A stretch of DNA of 64,000 nucleotides from Pseudomonadales bacterium (GCA_002701845.1 NZXG01000006.1:43014-107013), one strand, 5' to 3'. Numbered from the stretch's first letter, positions 16,681 through 26,646 are shown. The notes: generated by a model not told the origin, from the letters alone. Numbers and translations: made by a program.

Positions 16681-19028
16681 AAACAACGGGTATCGCGCAG
16701 CGGATCACCAGCTTCAGTATCAGCATCGTGATTCTTGGGCTGTTGATTACGTTGTCCGTCACCGGCTATGTGCTCTATCAGCAAAGCTACAGCCAGAGCC
16801 ACGAACACGCCCACCGTCAGATGGACGCCATGGTCAAGAGTTTAACCGAACCCCTGTGGTCACTGGACCAGTCCGCGATTCAGGCACTGGGTGAACAATT
16901 TGCCAACGACCCCAATCTGTACCGGTTAGAGGTTTACTACCCGGAAGACAGCGCACCGCTGTTTACGCTGCAACGGCCTTCCCACAACCCCCATCTGATG
17001 CAACTGGAACAGGAAATCCACTATCGGGATCAACACATTGGTCGGATCAATATCAGCCTGGCGCCGGAGGATAACCGGGCAGCAATACAGCGTTATCTGC
17101 TGTACGCAGCCACCCTGGCACTGACCCTGGCTGCCCTGATGTCACTGGCGCTCCGCTACAGCGTGCACCGGGAACTCAAACAGCCTTTGGAGACTCTGGG
17201 GGCCTGGGCCGAACAGATTGCCCGAGGTCACTATGATAAATCGGCGGAGGATATTAAAGAGAATGAGCTGCAGAAACTGGCACTGCAATTCAGTTACATG
17301 GCACATATGATCCAGGAACGGGAGGAAGAGCTGCAGAAACTGTCCAGCGCCACCGAACAAAGTCCGGCCTGCATTATGATCACCGGCGCCAACGAGCGGA
17401 TTGACTATGCCAACTCGGCCTTCGAAAAAGTCATGGGCTATGGACGCGCGGAAATCATCGGTTACCCCATACGGGCGCTTTACACGGAGTCCGATAAAGA
17501 AGTGTGGAACCGGGCCCGGCAACAGGGCCGCTGGCAGGGTGAAATCAACGCCACCCGTAAAAACGGCAAGCAAATGGTGCAGTGGCTGATTGTGAAAGCG
17601 CAGTATCACAACGATGGCCGGCTCAAATATTTTATCTGTGCCTTCACCGACATCACTCAGGCTAAACTGCAGCAGCAGCGACTGGAATATCTGGCCCACT
17701 ACGACCCCCTCACCAATTTACCCAATCGCGAGCTGCTGAAAGCACGCTTCGATCAGGCCACCACCAGCCCCCAAGCCCAGAGTGGACGGCTGGTGGTGGC
17801 ATTCGTGGACCTGGACAATTTCAAACAGATCAACGATGAATGCGGCCACGATACCGGCGACAAGGTGCTGGTGGAAATGGCAGACCGTCTGCTATCCAAC
17901 ATCCGCGAGGGGGAAACCGCTGCCCGTTTGGGCGGCGACGAATTCATTTTGCTGTTAAGCAATATCAAGAATGAGGAACATTGTGAACTGGTGCTGAAGG
18001 CGGTCCAGCTCACATTGGCGCAACCCTGCACCATCGAAGGCCGCAGCTTTTCCATTCGCAGCACCATTGGCGCCAGTTTCTGCCCCCTGGATCATGGGGA
18101 CCTGGACACCATGATTCGCCAGGCCGATCAAACCATGTACCGCGCCAAGCTGGCGGGACGGAATCGGATTGGCATTTATAATCCGGACCACGATGTACAG
18201 TTCACCATTCAGCATGAATCACTCCGGCGCCTGAAACAGGCCATGTTACAGAACGAGCTGGAGCTTTATTACCAGCCGCAGGTCAACATGGTCAGCGGCC
18301 AGGTGGTGGGGGCCGAAGCCCTGATCCGTTGGCGCCACCCCGAACGGGGCATACTGCCCCCCGGCGAATTCCTTGAGGCCGCCTACGGTACGGAAATGGA
18401 ATTACTCTTGGGAAAATGGGTGATGGATGCCGCGCTTCAGCAGCTGGCCCTGTTACAAAAGGCCGGCCTTGAAATTACGATAAGCATTAATATCTCGCCA
18501 CGGCATTTGCAATCACCACACTTCCTGTCGGAACTCAATGAATTGCTGCGCAAGCATAGAAAGGCGGATGCCTCGTTCCTGCAACTGGAGGTACTGGAGA
18601 GCACTTCCCTCTCCAATGCCAATCACGTGAACCAGGTATTGAACCTTTGCCAAAAGCAATACGGTATTACCGCGGCACTGGATGATTTTGGAACCGGTTA
18701 CTCTTCGCTGACCCATCTCAAAGATTTACCCATAAAGAAAATAAAAATTGATCGTTCTTTTGTGCGGGATATGATTAGCGACTCCAACGATCATGCCATC
18801 GTTCAGGCCATTATCAATCTCTCTGACACCTTCTCTGTGGACGTCATTGCCGAGGGTGTGGAAACCGTGGAACAGGGCAGCCTGCTGATCGGCATGGGCT
18901 GTTCCATTGCCCAGGGTTATTGTATCAGCAAGCCCATGCCCGCTGCGGAACTTATAGACTGGGTCAACGGTTACCGGCCCATAGCGGAATGGATGCCGCC
19001 TGCTCCAGTCCACCGCAATGTTTACTGA
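16677..19028 (+). CDS. PAS-GGDEF-EAL cyclic-di-GMP enzyme, membrane bound
   Basis: A 783-residue inner-membrane protein. Helix near 12-34, periplasmic domain to about 140, helix near 142-160, HAMP-like segment, PAS domain (about 225-345), GGDEF domain with GGDEF at 419-423, and EAL domain with EALIRW starting at 547 and DDFGTGYSSL further on. The residues before GGDEF are REGE rather than RxxD, so the inhibitory site looks lost; both active-site motifs look intact, so it could make or break cyclic di-GMP. Coupled by ATGA overlap to the binding protein upstream, which may dock on its periplasmic domain. Ends 7 nt inside the convergent hydrolase gene. Confidence 0.9.
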   Translation: MKTTGIAQRITSFSISIVILGLLITLSVTGYVLYQQSYSQSHEHAHRQMDAMVKSLTEPLWSLDQSAIQALGEQFANDPNLYRLEVYYPEDSAPLFTLQRPSHNPHLMQLEQEIHYRDQHIGRINISLAPEDNRAAIQRYLLYAATLALTLAALMSLALRYSVHRELKQPLETLGAWAEQIARGHYDKSAEDIKENELQKLALQFSYMAHMIQEREEELQKLSSATEQSPACIMITGANERIDYANSAFEKVMGYGRAEIIGYPIRALYTESDKEVWNRARQQGRWQGEINATRKNGKQMVQWLIVKAQYHNDGRLKYFICAFTDITQAKLQQQRLEYLAHYDPLTNLPNRELLKARFDQATTSPQAQSGRLVVAFVDLDNFKQINDECGHDTGDKVLVEMADRLLSNIREGETAARLGGDEFILLLSNIKNEEHCELVLKAVQLTLAQPCTIEGRSFSIRSTIGASFCPLDHGDLDTMIRQADQTMYRAKLAGRNRIGIYNPDHDVQFTIQHESLRRLKQAMLQNELELYYQPQVNMVSGQVVGAEALIRWRHPERGILPPGEFLEAAYGTEMELLLGKWVMDAALQQLALLQKAGLEITISINISPRHLQSPHFLSELNELLRKHRKADASFLQLEVLESTSLSNANHVNQVLNLCQKQYGITAALDDFGTGYSSLTHLKDLPIKKIKIDRSFVRDMISDSNDHAIVQAIINLSDTFSVDVIAEGVETVEQGSLLIGMGCSIAQGYCISKPMPAAELIDWVNGYRPIAEWMPPAPVHRNVY

Positions 19029-20492
19029 CCGATACCAGACTCCACCGCCCAGGCCTTTATCAGCTCACCGTCGGGGGCCAGCAAATAGCCTTTACTGACC
19101 GCATCGTTCACCGACTCGTGTACCGCGGATACATAACTCTGTGGATCCGGATATAACTGGGCCAGAGTCTGCTGATCAAACAACCGGGTGGTGCCATAGG
19201 TCTGACACAGGATTTCGCTCTCGCCCTGCCCTTCACCGGACAAGGTGGCAATGGGCACATCCACATAAGGGGTACGGATGCCGCCCAGCACATTGCCGAA
19301 TTGATCCCTCGCCAATCCGCCAGCCACCGGGTCCTGCATAAAACGCTCCGCCGGTCGCGGGGGTACTCCGGTACGAATCCAGTTGTTCAATAAAGTGTTG
19401 GGGGCCGGAATTCACGGGATTAGGGCATTTTACCACGATGGGCACGGCATAGCGTGTCTCCACCACCGCCGCCACGGCTGGATTGTCCCCTTTATCGGTG
19501 AGGCCAACGTTACCCACGTAGCGGTCGGCGTGGGCGGTGCCGGCCACCTCCCAGGTGCGAATCATGTCGCTATCGGGCTGGCTGTCCGCATCGGCGCCCA
19601 GCACGGCCAGGTCGCTCTCGGTCTGGAAGATCAATACCGGCACGTCGATATCATCCCTTACGTAAACCGTTTCCCGCTCGCTGAAATCCCGCTCGCGCTG
19701 TTCCGGCTGCAGCGTCATTGAACCGTGCACCCGGCTGTGAACATAATAGCCATCGAATACTTTCTCTTGCAGCGCCAGGGCGTTGATGTAAGTCAGCAGA
19801 TGATCCGCTGACTGGGATTCGCCGGAGGCAATGGCCCGCTCCAACTGGAGTTCACCCAGCGGGTTAAAATGGCCCGGCTGAGTCACCGCTTTGGCCGCCT
19901 GATTAAAAATGTCGTAGGCGTATTTGTCTCCGGGATGAAACAGCGTACCGTAACGCTTGGGGTTCAATTTTTTCAGGCGCAGCGAAATCGAGATGACATT
20001 GACGCCGCCTCCTTCTATTCCACCCTTTTGCGCTGACACCCCAACCCAGGCATAACCGCTGCGCATCAACTCGGTATGAGCCATTATCCATTCAGATGAA
20101 GCTTCGGTACCCCCACTGACGTTGAGCCACTCAATGATGACAGTACCATTAAACTTCGCCGGATCTGTGGGCCGATACACAACGATCCGGGTGCGGAAAT
20201 CGGCTTCGTCCTCCACCGTCACGTCCCACTTGCCATCACTGCTGCGGGGCTCTGGAGTGGTATAACTTTTGGCAGTGCCCTGGATGAAATACTCTGCCTT
20301 TTCGTAGCCAAAGGGGGCGAGTTTAATCAGGGTGGAACCCACCAGCCAGGGAATACCGGGCACATAACCTTCATCAGGCACTTCCACGTCCTGCCAGCAG
20401 CCGGTGGCAAACAGCAGGGTCAGGAGTGTCGCTGTCGGCAACAGAAGTCTTCTTATATCAGTCTTGAAAAGATGGGTTATTATTCCTGTCAT
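19022..20492 (-). pseudogene. Alpha/beta hydrolase-domain lipoprotein, frameshifted
   Basis: Two reading frames together encode one protein of about 490 residues of the Abhydrolase_10-like family. The first frame (start ATG 20492 with GGAAAG upstream; lipobox FATGC) runs through WLNVSGGTE, the nucleophile region ASGESQSADHLLTY and AGTAHAD. The C-terminal 120 residues (NNWIRTGVPP to the stop at 19022) are in another frame. Removing one C from a run of five (G run 19400-19404 on the plus strand) restores a continuous reading VNSGPNTLLNNWIRTG. Either a real frameshift or a homopolymer sequencing error. Without repair the first frame runs on to a stop at 19233 with unrelated residues. Confidence 0.8.
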
Positions 20493-20929
20493 AAAACTTT
20501 CCCGATTATATTTCTTATCCCACAATCATGATCACCGGCCTGCTGGAGATTGACATGATTATCAGCCAGCTGGCCTAGACGATCGGCTAGGTACAGACTA
20601 ATACAAAGACAGAATGGCTGGCAATCAAAACCGCTGTGACCATTCACTCCCGGTGGCCGGAGTACCTGTTTACTCCCAAATCTGGCCGCGACACCCGGGA
20701 ACCCGATGAGTCCGCACCCGGCATTCTGTTGACTTGCCCGACCGTTGAAACTATGTGAGCATAAGGCCACCGTATGGCCCATATCCCCGCACCGATTTAC
20801 TCCAACACCCAGATAAATTTAGTGAAATGAGTGGAAAACCCGCCAACAAACCCACCCAACCCCAAGCGGCGCAAGCCGGGCCGCCAGCGTCAGGCGCCTG
20901 CCGGGTAGCAAGCAGTTAAAGGGAAAGCC
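20493..20929. other. Intergenic region without a recognisable gene
   Basis: About 440 nt between a leftward and a rightward gene. It must hold two divergent promoters, but I see no convincing -35/-10 pair. The imperfect inverted repeat GGCCTGCTGG (20538-20547) / CCAGCTGGCC (about 20568-20577) has one mismatch. No conserved protein is encoded. Confidence 0.5.
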
Positions 20930-21670
20930 ATGACCGACTATCGAGACGAAGCAGTGGCGCCGGCCACCAATATAGAGGAGTTCCGTAAAGTGGTGGAAAG
21001 CCGCCGTTCGGTGCGCCGGTTCACCGATGAGCCGGTGCCGGACGCAGTGGTGGAGGACTGCCTGGATCTGGCCATGCTGGCGCCCAATTCCTCCAACCTG
21101 CAGCCCTGGGAATTCTATGTGGTGCGGGAGCCAGAAGTGCGCCAGCGGCTGGCGGAGGCCTGCCTGGGCCAGAACGCGGCCCGTACCGCCCAGGTGCTGA
21201 TTCCCATCATTGCCCGCCCGGATACCTGGAAGCAGAACAGCCTGCGCAATCTGGACTATTGGCCGGAGGAGACCATGCCCCAGATCGTGCGCAACTACTA
21301 TTCGAAAGTGGCCCTGCTGCACTATAACCCGGGCCCACTGGGCAGTTTCGGCCTGGCCAAAAAGGCCCTGGGGTTGCTGGCGGGTCTGGCGCGGCCGGTA
21401 CCCCGGGGGCCCTACGGAGTCAGCGAAATGAAAATCTGGGCCGTGAAATCCACCGCCCTGGCGGCCGAAAACATGATGCTGGCATTTCGCGCCCATGGCT
21501 ATGATACCTGCCCCATGGAAGGCTTTGACGAGCACCGGGTGCGCAGGATCCTGCAGCTGCCCCGCCACGCCATGGTCACCATGATTCTGGCGGTGGGCAA
21601 GCGGGCGGAGGACGGTGTCTATCACCGCCGCTATCGGTTCCCCCGGGAACAGTTTATCCACCGCGTTTAA
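20930..21670 (+). CDS. Nitroreductase-family flavoprotein
   Basis: FMN-dependent reductase fold of 246 residues. The N-terminal signature SRRSVRRFTDEPVP is followed by APNSSNLQPWEFYVV, the standard flavin-binding stretch; MEGFDEHRVRRIL and MVTMILAVGKR are the C-terminal family motifs. Soluble and cytoplasmic. Substrates in this family range from nitroaromatics to quinones and cannot be read here. The start ATG 20930 has GGGAAAG upstream. Not co-directional with the gene before it; the acetate-type transporter genes follow after a regulatory stretch, so it is probably a separate transcript. Confidence 0.87.
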   Translation: MTDYRDEAVAPATNIEEFRKVVESRRSVRRFTDEPVPDAVVEDCLDLAMLAPNSSNLQPWEFYVVREPEVRQRLAEACLGQNAARTAQVLIPIIARPDTWKQNSLRNLDYWPEETMPQIVRNYYSKVALLHYNPGPLGSFGLAKKALGLLAGLARPVPRGPYGVSEMKIWAVKSTALAAENMMLAFRAHGYDTCPMEGFDEHRVRRILQLPRHAMVTMILAVGKRAEDGVYHRRYRFPREQFIHRV

Positions 21671-21709
21671 CCCCCTACCTCCCCGGCCCGCAACGCCCTT
21701 ACCTCCCGC

Positions 21710-21741
21710 TCGACCAACGTCTAAGTCGACCAACGTCTAAT
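21710..21741 (+). promoter_or_regulatory. Tandem 16-bp motif before the DUF4212/SSS operon (proposed CrbR sites)
   Basis: TCGACCAACGTCTAAG at 21710-21725 is followed directly by TCGACCAACGTCTAAT at 21726-21741. The second copy ends 73 nt before the DUF4212 start codon. The same sequence with one change lies before acs (62475-62490). Binding of CrbR is inferred from this shared occurrence, not shown. Confidence 0.7.
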
Positions 21742-21745
21742 ACCC

Positions 21746-21763
21746 AACCAGCGGCCGCTGGTT
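21746..21763. promoter_or_regulatory. 18-bp perfect palindrome in the transporter leader
   Basis: AACCAGCGGCCGCTGGTT is a perfect inverted repeat 4 nt after the tandem motif and 51 nt before the DUF4212 start. It could be an operator for a dimeric repressor or an RNA hairpin; there is no T run. Confidence 0.5.
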
Positions 21764-21814
21764 TAAAACGAGAAGGTACAACGACAAAAAGACAGTTCTC
21801 GGAGGGTTCCTTAT

Positions 21815-22081
21815 ATGGCGTTTAAAAGCAAAGAAGACGCAACCGCCTACTGGGCTGCCAACATCAAGCTGATGATGTGGCTGCTGGTGGTGTGGTTTGT
21901 GGTCTCATTCGGTTGTGGTGTGATCCTGGTGGATGTCCTTAATCAGATTCAAATCGGCGGTTACAAACTGGGTTTCTGGTTTGCGCAACAGGGCTCCATC
22001 TATACCTTCGTCGTATTGATTTTTATCTACGCGAAGAAGATGGGTGATCTGGACCGTAAATTCGGCGTCGAAGAGAAGTGA
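21815..22081 (+). CDS. DUF4212 small subunit of sodium:solute symporter
   Basis: An 88-residue membrane protein with two helices (about 17-40 and 53-73), starting MAFKSKEDATAYWAANIKLM and ending in a charged tail KKMGDLDRKFGVEEK. This is the small partner (TIGR03647/DUF4212 type) always found just before a VC_2705-type sodium:solute symporter. Ribosome site GGAGGG before ATG 21815. Probably stabilises or modulates the large subunit. It lies downstream of the tandem 16-bp motif, so it is likely induced with acetate metabolism. Confidence 0.92.
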   Translation: MAFKSKEDATAYWAANIKLMMWLLVVWFVVSFGCGVILVDVLNQIQIGGYKLGFWFAQQGSIYTFVVLIFIYAKKMGDLDRKFGVEEK

Positions 22082-22092
22082 GGTAGCACACC

Positions 22093-23823
22093 ATGGATTT
22101 GCAGACTTTAACCTACATCGTGGTGGGCATCACCTTTGCGCTCTATATCGGTATCGCCATCTGGGCCCGGGCCGGTTCCACCAAAGAGTTTTACGTGGCC
22201 GGTGGCGGCGTCAACCCGGTGGCCAACGGTATGGCTACCGCCGCGGACTGGATGTCCGCCGCCTCGTTCATCTCCATGGCGGGGATGATTGCCTTCCTGG
22301 GTTACGGTGGCTCGGTGTTCCTGATGGGCTGGACCGGTGGCTTTGTCTTACTGGCCATGCTGCTGGCGCCGTACCTGCGTAAATTCGGCAAGTTCACGGT
22401 GCCGGAATTTATCGGTGACCGCTACTACTCCAAGGCCGCCCGCATCGTGGCGGTAATCTGTCTGATCATTGCCTCGGTCACCTATGTTATCGGCCAGATG
22501 AAAGGCATTGGGGTGGCGTTTTCCCGCTTTCTGGAAGTGGACTACGGCACCGGTCTGCTGGTGGGGATGGGCATCGTATTCGTGTACGCGGTCATGGGGG
22601 GCATGAAGGGCATCACTTACACTCAGATTGCCCAGTACTGCGTGTTGATCTTTGCCTACACCATCCCGGCTATTTTTATCTCTCTGAATCTCACCGGCAA
22701 CCCCATCCCCCAACTGGGTCTGGGTTCCACCCTGAGCGGCACGGACACTTTCCTGCTGGACCGGCTGGATCAGGTGGTGACGGAACTGGGATTCCATGAA
22801 TACACCACCCAGGCCAGGCTGAGTCAGCTCAACATGTTTGTGTACACCATGTCGCTGATGATCGGTACCGCCGGCCTGCCCCATGTGATCATCCGCTTTT
22901 TCACCGTACCCAAGGTGGCCGATGCCCGCACCTCCGCCGGCTGGGCCCTGGTATTTATCGCCATCCTTTACACCACTGCTCCGGCCGTGGCGGCCATGGC
23001 GCGCCTCAACTTTATGAATACCATCGAACCGGCTCCCGGACAGTACCTGAGCTATGACGAGCGACCCCAGTGGTTTAAGAACTGGGAGACCACCGGTCTG
23101 TTGGAATTTCAGGATAAGAATGCCGACGGCAGGATTCAATACAGTGCCGACAAAGCGGTGAATGAAATGGTGACCGTGGATCGCGATATCATGGTGCTGG
23201 CCAACCCGGAAATCGCCCGCCTGCCCAACTGGGTGATCGCCCTGGTGGCGGCCGGGGGACTGGCGGCGGCCCTATCCACGGCGGCCGGACTGTTACTGGC
23301 CATCGCCTCGGCCATTTCCCACGATCTCTGCAAAGGGGTCTTTATGCCGGACATTTCGGAAAAGTCGGAGCTAATGGCCAGCCGCATCGCCATGGCCGGC
23401 GCCATCGCCGTGGCGGGATATCTGGGCTTCAACCCACCGGACTTTGCCGCGGGGACGGTGGCACTGGCCTTCGGCCTGGCAGCCTCTTCCATATTCCCGG
23501 TGTTGATGATGGGTATCTTCAACAAACGGATCAATAAGGAAGGGGCTATCGCCGGTATGATCGCGGGTATCACCGTGACCCTGCTCTACGTATTCCAGCA
23601 CAAGGGGATCATGTTTGTGGAAAGCACCGCGTTCCTGGGTGACCTTTCCCCCCACTGGTTCCTGGGCATTGAGCCCAATGCCTTCGGCGCCGTGGGTGCG
23701 GTGGTGAACTTCGTGGTGGCCTTCGCGGTTTCCCGGGTGACCCAAGCGCCGCCCCAGGACGTGCAGGACATGGTGGAAAGTATCCGCATGCCGGCCGGCG
23801 CCGGCGAAGCCCAGGCTCACTGA
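22093..23823 (+). CDS. Sodium:solute symporter, VC_2705/ActP-like (probable acetate uptake)
   Basis: A 576-residue SSS-family transporter with about 13 helices. Family signatures include YVAGGGVNPVANGMATAADWMSA, YTQIAQYCVL and GGLAAALSTAAGLLLAI. A soluble stretch of about 60 residues (near 310-370; DKNADGRIQYSADKAVNE) is a known feature of this subfamily. The family is related to the acetate permease ActP, and in Vibrio its homologue belongs to the CrbRS regulon. It starts 11 nt after the DUF4212 stop with GAGG upstream and ends before a good terminator. Confidence 0.9.
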   Translation: MDLQTLTYIVVGITFALYIGIAIWARAGSTKEFYVAGGGVNPVANGMATAADWMSAASFISMAGMIAFLGYGGSVFLMGWTGGFVLLAMLLAPYLRKFGKFTVPEFIGDRYYSKAARIVAVICLIIASVTYVIGQMKGIGVAFSRFLEVDYGTGLLVGMGIVFVYAVMGGMKGITYTQIAQYCVLIFAYTIPAIFISLNLTGNPIPQLGLGSTLSGTDTFLLDRLDQVVTELGFHEYTTQARLSQLNMFVYTMSLMIGTAGLPHVIIRFFTVPKVADARTSAGWALVFIAILYTTAPAVAAMARLNFMNTIEPAPGQYLSYDERPQWFKNWETTGLLEFQDKNADGRIQYSADKAVNEMVTVDRDIMVLANPEIARLPNWVIALVAAGGLAAALSTAAGLLLAIASAISHDLCKGVFMPDISEKSELMASRIAMAGAIAVAGYLGFNPPDFAAGTVALAFGLAASSIFPVLMMGIFNKRINKEGAIAGMIAGITVTLLYVFQHKGIMFVESTAFLGDLSPHWFLGIEPNAFGAVGAVVNFVVAFAVSRVTQAPPQDVQDMVESIRMPAGAGEAQAH

Positions 23824-23888
23824 GTGCACGTCCGCTGACGGCCAGTCACGGCAAAACCGGGCCCGGTCACCCGCCGGGCCCTACCCCA

Positions 23889-23921
23889 GCCTCCAACACC
23901 AAAAGTGACGGAGGCTTTTTT
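23889..23921 (+). terminator. Rho-independent terminator after the symporter
   Basis: GCCTCC (23889-23894) pairs with GGAGGC (23910-23915) and is followed by six T. A second GC-rich inverted repeat (GGGCCCGG / CCGGGCCC) lies just before, around 23859-23881. Confidence 0.8.
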
Positions 23922-23985
23922 ATCTCTGCTACAATGGCCGGCAGCCCCGCGCCACCAGCCTTATCATCGGGAAACCAACCACACC

Positions 23986-24483
23986 ATGCTAAAGAACAAA
24001 CACATTATCATTGCCATGATCGTGGCCCCCATTCTGGCGGTGATCGCATATCTTGCCACCGACGCGCTGGTGGGGGAAAAACCCCAGGCCGCGGCCGCCG
24101 GCGAATCCTACTCTCTGGTGACCCTGCCCAATTGCCGCTACCCCAGCGGCCATTGCACCCTGAAGAACGCGGAGTTCAAGCTGGATATCCGGTTGCAGCC
24201 CGCGGCTCAATCGGGGCCCTGGCGGCTGCTGGTGGATTCGCCCCATGCCTTGCAGGGTATCAAGGTGGCACTGGGGCCGGCGACCGCGGAAGCAACCCCG
24301 CAACCCCTGCAGGCCGTGGCGGACAATCCACGACAGTGGGCCCTGACACTGCCCCGGCCTCCGGAACAGGATGACCTCCTGAGACTGGTGGCCAGCGCCG
24401 GCGATGCGCTTTATTACGGCGAGACCACTTTGGCCTTTATGGACTACGAAACCAGTTTCGGCGAGGATTTCCGCTCTCAATAA
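23986..24483 (+). CDS. Uncharacterised membrane-anchored protein
   Basis: I do not recognise the family. 165 residues: an N-terminal helix (HIIIAMIVAPILAVIAYLAT, 5-24) then an outward-facing domain with the cysteine pair in LPNCRYPSGHCTL, predicted mostly beta. The start is ATG 23986 (MLKNKHIII); the frame is open upstream but lacks family-like sequence. The Cys pair and the C-terminal FMDYETSFGEDFRSQ may be useful for finding relatives. It follows the symporter terminator, so it is probably transcribed separately. Confidence 0.72.
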   Translation: MLKNKHIIIAMIVAPILAVIAYLATDALVGEKPQAAAAGESYSLVTLPNCRYPSGHCTLKNAEFKLDIRLQPAAQSGPWRLLVDSPHALQGIKVALGPATAEATPQPLQAVADNPRQWALTLPRPPEQDDLLRLVASAGDALYYGETTLAFMDYETSFGEDFRSQ

Positions 24484-24548
24484 GAGCAGCGCTGTCGAAT
24501 TTTTTTGCGATCGCGCCCACTACCACAGTCGCTCCGCGCTCTAACACG

Positions 24549-24806
24549 TTGTCATCACGCAAGGTTTTCTCCCTGGCCCGCTATCTGCAATGCAGTTGGG
24601 GAGAAACCCGGCGGCAGGCAACGCCTGCGCTAACGAAGTTTGGTTTGGAGCTGAAGGGGTACCGGGCTGTGACGCCACAGTTTAAATTGTTTTTATTGGG
24701 GGCCGCCGCGGTGTTGGCGCTGCTGAATACAGTGGATTGGCGACGCCAACCCCAGCCACAGGTGGACGCCGTGGCCTGGGAAATGACGGCGCCGGATGGT
24801 CGTTAG
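24549..24806 (+). CDS. Possible small membrane protein (weak)
   Basis: An 85-codon frame with a TTG start and one hydrophobic stretch ([18 protein letters not shown], 44-61). No ribosome site, no recognised family, and it ends on top of the convergent ABC permease stop codon. The 318 nt from 24484 hold nothing else I can name except the short inverted repeat GCAGGC-AAC-GCCTGC at 24613-24627. Confidence 0.25.
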   Translation: MSSRKVFSLARYLQCSWGETRRQATPALTKFGLELKGYRAVTPQFKLFLLGAAAVLALLNTVDWRRQPQPQVDAVAWEMTAPDGR

Positions 24807-25564
24807 CTTTTCATCCGGTAGCCGGTTTTGAAAATCCACCACACGGTGCCCAGACACAACACCAGGAACAGCAAGGTCATACCCAAACTGACCGCCACGT
24901 TGACGTCGGCCACACCGTAAAAACTCCAGCGAAAGCCGCTGATCAGATACACCACTGGATTGAACAGGGTGACCGTCTGCCAGAACGGGGGCAGCATATC
25001 GATGGAGTAAAAACTGCCGCCGAGAAACGCCAGCGGCGTCACCACCATTAATGGAATCAACTGCAGCTTTTCAAAACTGTCGGCCCAGATGCCGATGATA
25101 AAACCGAACAGGCTGAAGGTCACCGAGGTGAGCGCCAGAAACCCCAGCATCCACACCGGATGCAGGATGTGATAGTCCACAAACCAGCGGGCAGTAATCA
25201 GAATCAGTACCCCCACGATCAGGGATTTGGTGGCTGCCGCGCCCACATAACCCAGTACAATCTCCACGAAGGACACCGGCGCGGATAACACTTCATAAAT
25301 GGTGCCGGAAAACCTGGGAAAATAAATACCAAAGGATGCATTGGAAATACTTTGGGTCAGCAGGGTAAACATCACCAGGCCGGGAATAATAAAAGCGCCG
25401 TAATCAATGCCGTTGATGGCCACCATCCGGGAGCCAATGGCAGATCCGAAAACAATAAAATACAGCGAGGTGGACAGCACCGGCGAGCCGATACTCTGCA
25501 ACAGCGTGCGCCAGGTGCGAGCCATTTCAAATTTATAGATGGCGCGAATTGCGTAGATGTTCAT
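24803..25564 (-). CDS. ABC-2 type exporter permease (YadH-like)
   Basis: Inner-membrane permease of 253 residues with six hydrophobic helices. The segment [20 protein letters not shown] is the signature of the ABC-2 family. It pairs with the ATPase encoded upstream: start ATG 25564 lies in an ATGA overlap with that gene's stop. The closest well-known pair by architecture is YadGH; exported substrate unknown. Its stop codon overlaps the stop of the weak small frame on the other strand. Confidence 0.9.
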   Translation of the reverse strand: MNIYAIRAIYKFEMARTWRTLLQSIGSPVLSTSLYFIVFGSAIGSRMVAINGIDYGAFIIPGLVMFTLLTQSISNASFGIYFPRFSGTIYEVLSAPVSFVEIVLGYVGAAATKSLIVGVLILITARWFVDYHILHPVWMLGFLALTSVTFSLFGFIIGIWADSFEKLQLIPLMVVTPLAFLGGSFYSIDMLPPFWQTVTLFNPVVYLISGFRWSFYGVADVNVAVSLGMTLLFLVLCLGTVWWIFKTGYRMKS

Positions 25565-26499
25565 CGGGCTCGATTATCCGTTTCATGGACCAGGTTCACA
25601 AAAATTTCTTCCAGCGAGCTTTCCCGGGAATGCAGATCGCTGAAGTCGATCCCCTGCTGGTTCAACTTGCGCAGCAGTTCGCCGATACCGGTGCGGCCCC
25701 GGCTGGCGTCGAAGGTGAAAGTAAGGGTGTCACCGCCATCGGACAGTTCCAGGGGGTAACCGGTCAGCGCCTCGGGAATAGACTCCAGAGGATTCTGCAG
25801 ATAAAGGGTCAGACGTTTCTTGCCCAGGGTCTGCATCAATGCCTTTTTCTCTTCCACCACCACAATCTCGCCCTTGTTGATGACGCCAATACGATCGGCC
25901 ATTTCCTCGGCCTCCTCGATATAGTGCGTAGTGAGAATAATGGTCACCCCCCGGCTGCGCAGCTCCCGCACCATATTCCACATATCCCGGCGCAGCTCCA
26001 CATCCACCCCGGCGGTGGGTTCATCCAGAAACAGAATATCCGGCTCATGGGCCAGGGCCTTGGCGATCAATACCCGCCGCTTCATGCCGCCGGATAACTC
26101 CATTATGCGCTGATTGCGCTTGTCCCACAGGGAGAGATCCCGCAGCACCTTCTCAATGTGGGCATCATTGCGGGGCTTGCCAAACAAACCGCGGCTGAAG
26201 GCTACGGTGTTCCACACACTTTCAAAGGCGTCGGTGGACAATTCCTGGGGCACCAGCCCGATGATGGAACGGGCGGCACGAAACTCCCTCACTACATCGT
26301 GGCCCGCCGCCAGCACCTCACCACTGCTGGGATTGACAATACCGCAAATGATGCTGATGAGCGTGGTCTTACCGGCGCCGTTGGGGCCCAGCAGCGCAAA
26401 AATCTCGCCCCGTTGAATTTCCAGGTGAATATTGTTCAGAGCCTGGAACCCCCCTTCATACACTTTCGACAAATTGCGGATGGCAATAACCGGATGCAC
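25561..26499 (-). CDS. ABC exporter ATPase (YadG-like)
   Basis: A 312-residue ATP-binding subunit. Walker [11 protein letters not shown]-loop GLVPQE, signature LSGGMKRR, Walker [13 protein letters not shown] and the switch His in [11 protein letters not shown] are all intact. A C-terminal domain of about 90 residues (after 220) is typical of DrrA/YadG-type exporters. First gene of a two-gene leftward operon with the permease. Substrate not predictable. Confidence 0.93.
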   Translation of the reverse strand: MHPVIAIRNLSKVYEGGFQALNNIHLEIQRGEIFALLGPNGAGKTTLISIICGIVNPSSGEVLAAGHDVVREFRAARSIIGLVPQELSTDAFESVWNTVAFSRGLFGKPRNDAHIEKVLRDLSLWDKRNQRIMELSGGMKRRVLIAKALAHEPDILFLDEPTAGVDVELRRDMWNMVRELRSRGVTIILTTHYIEEAEEMADRIGVINKGEIVVVEEKKALMQTLGKKRLTLYLQNPLESIPEALTGYPLELSDGGDTLTFTFDASRGRTGIGELLRKLNQQGIDFSDLHSRESSLEEIFVNLVHETDNRAR

Positions 26500-26646
26500 G
26501 GGATCTCCCTGTTGTTAGCGTGGCAGCTGCCGCCGGGAAGTCCACAGCCTAACAGAGCCACCGCCAAACCAACAGGTGCATAACTGCCAGTTACAGCTGT
26601 GGTAATCTATTGCTCAGGCTCAGCTAGAGATTGCAACGGGGGAGTC

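Noticed and set aside
20489..20782. 97-codon leftward frame in the 20.5-20.9 kb gap
   Set aside because: Composition like random DNA (Cys/His scattered), no ribosome site, no family.
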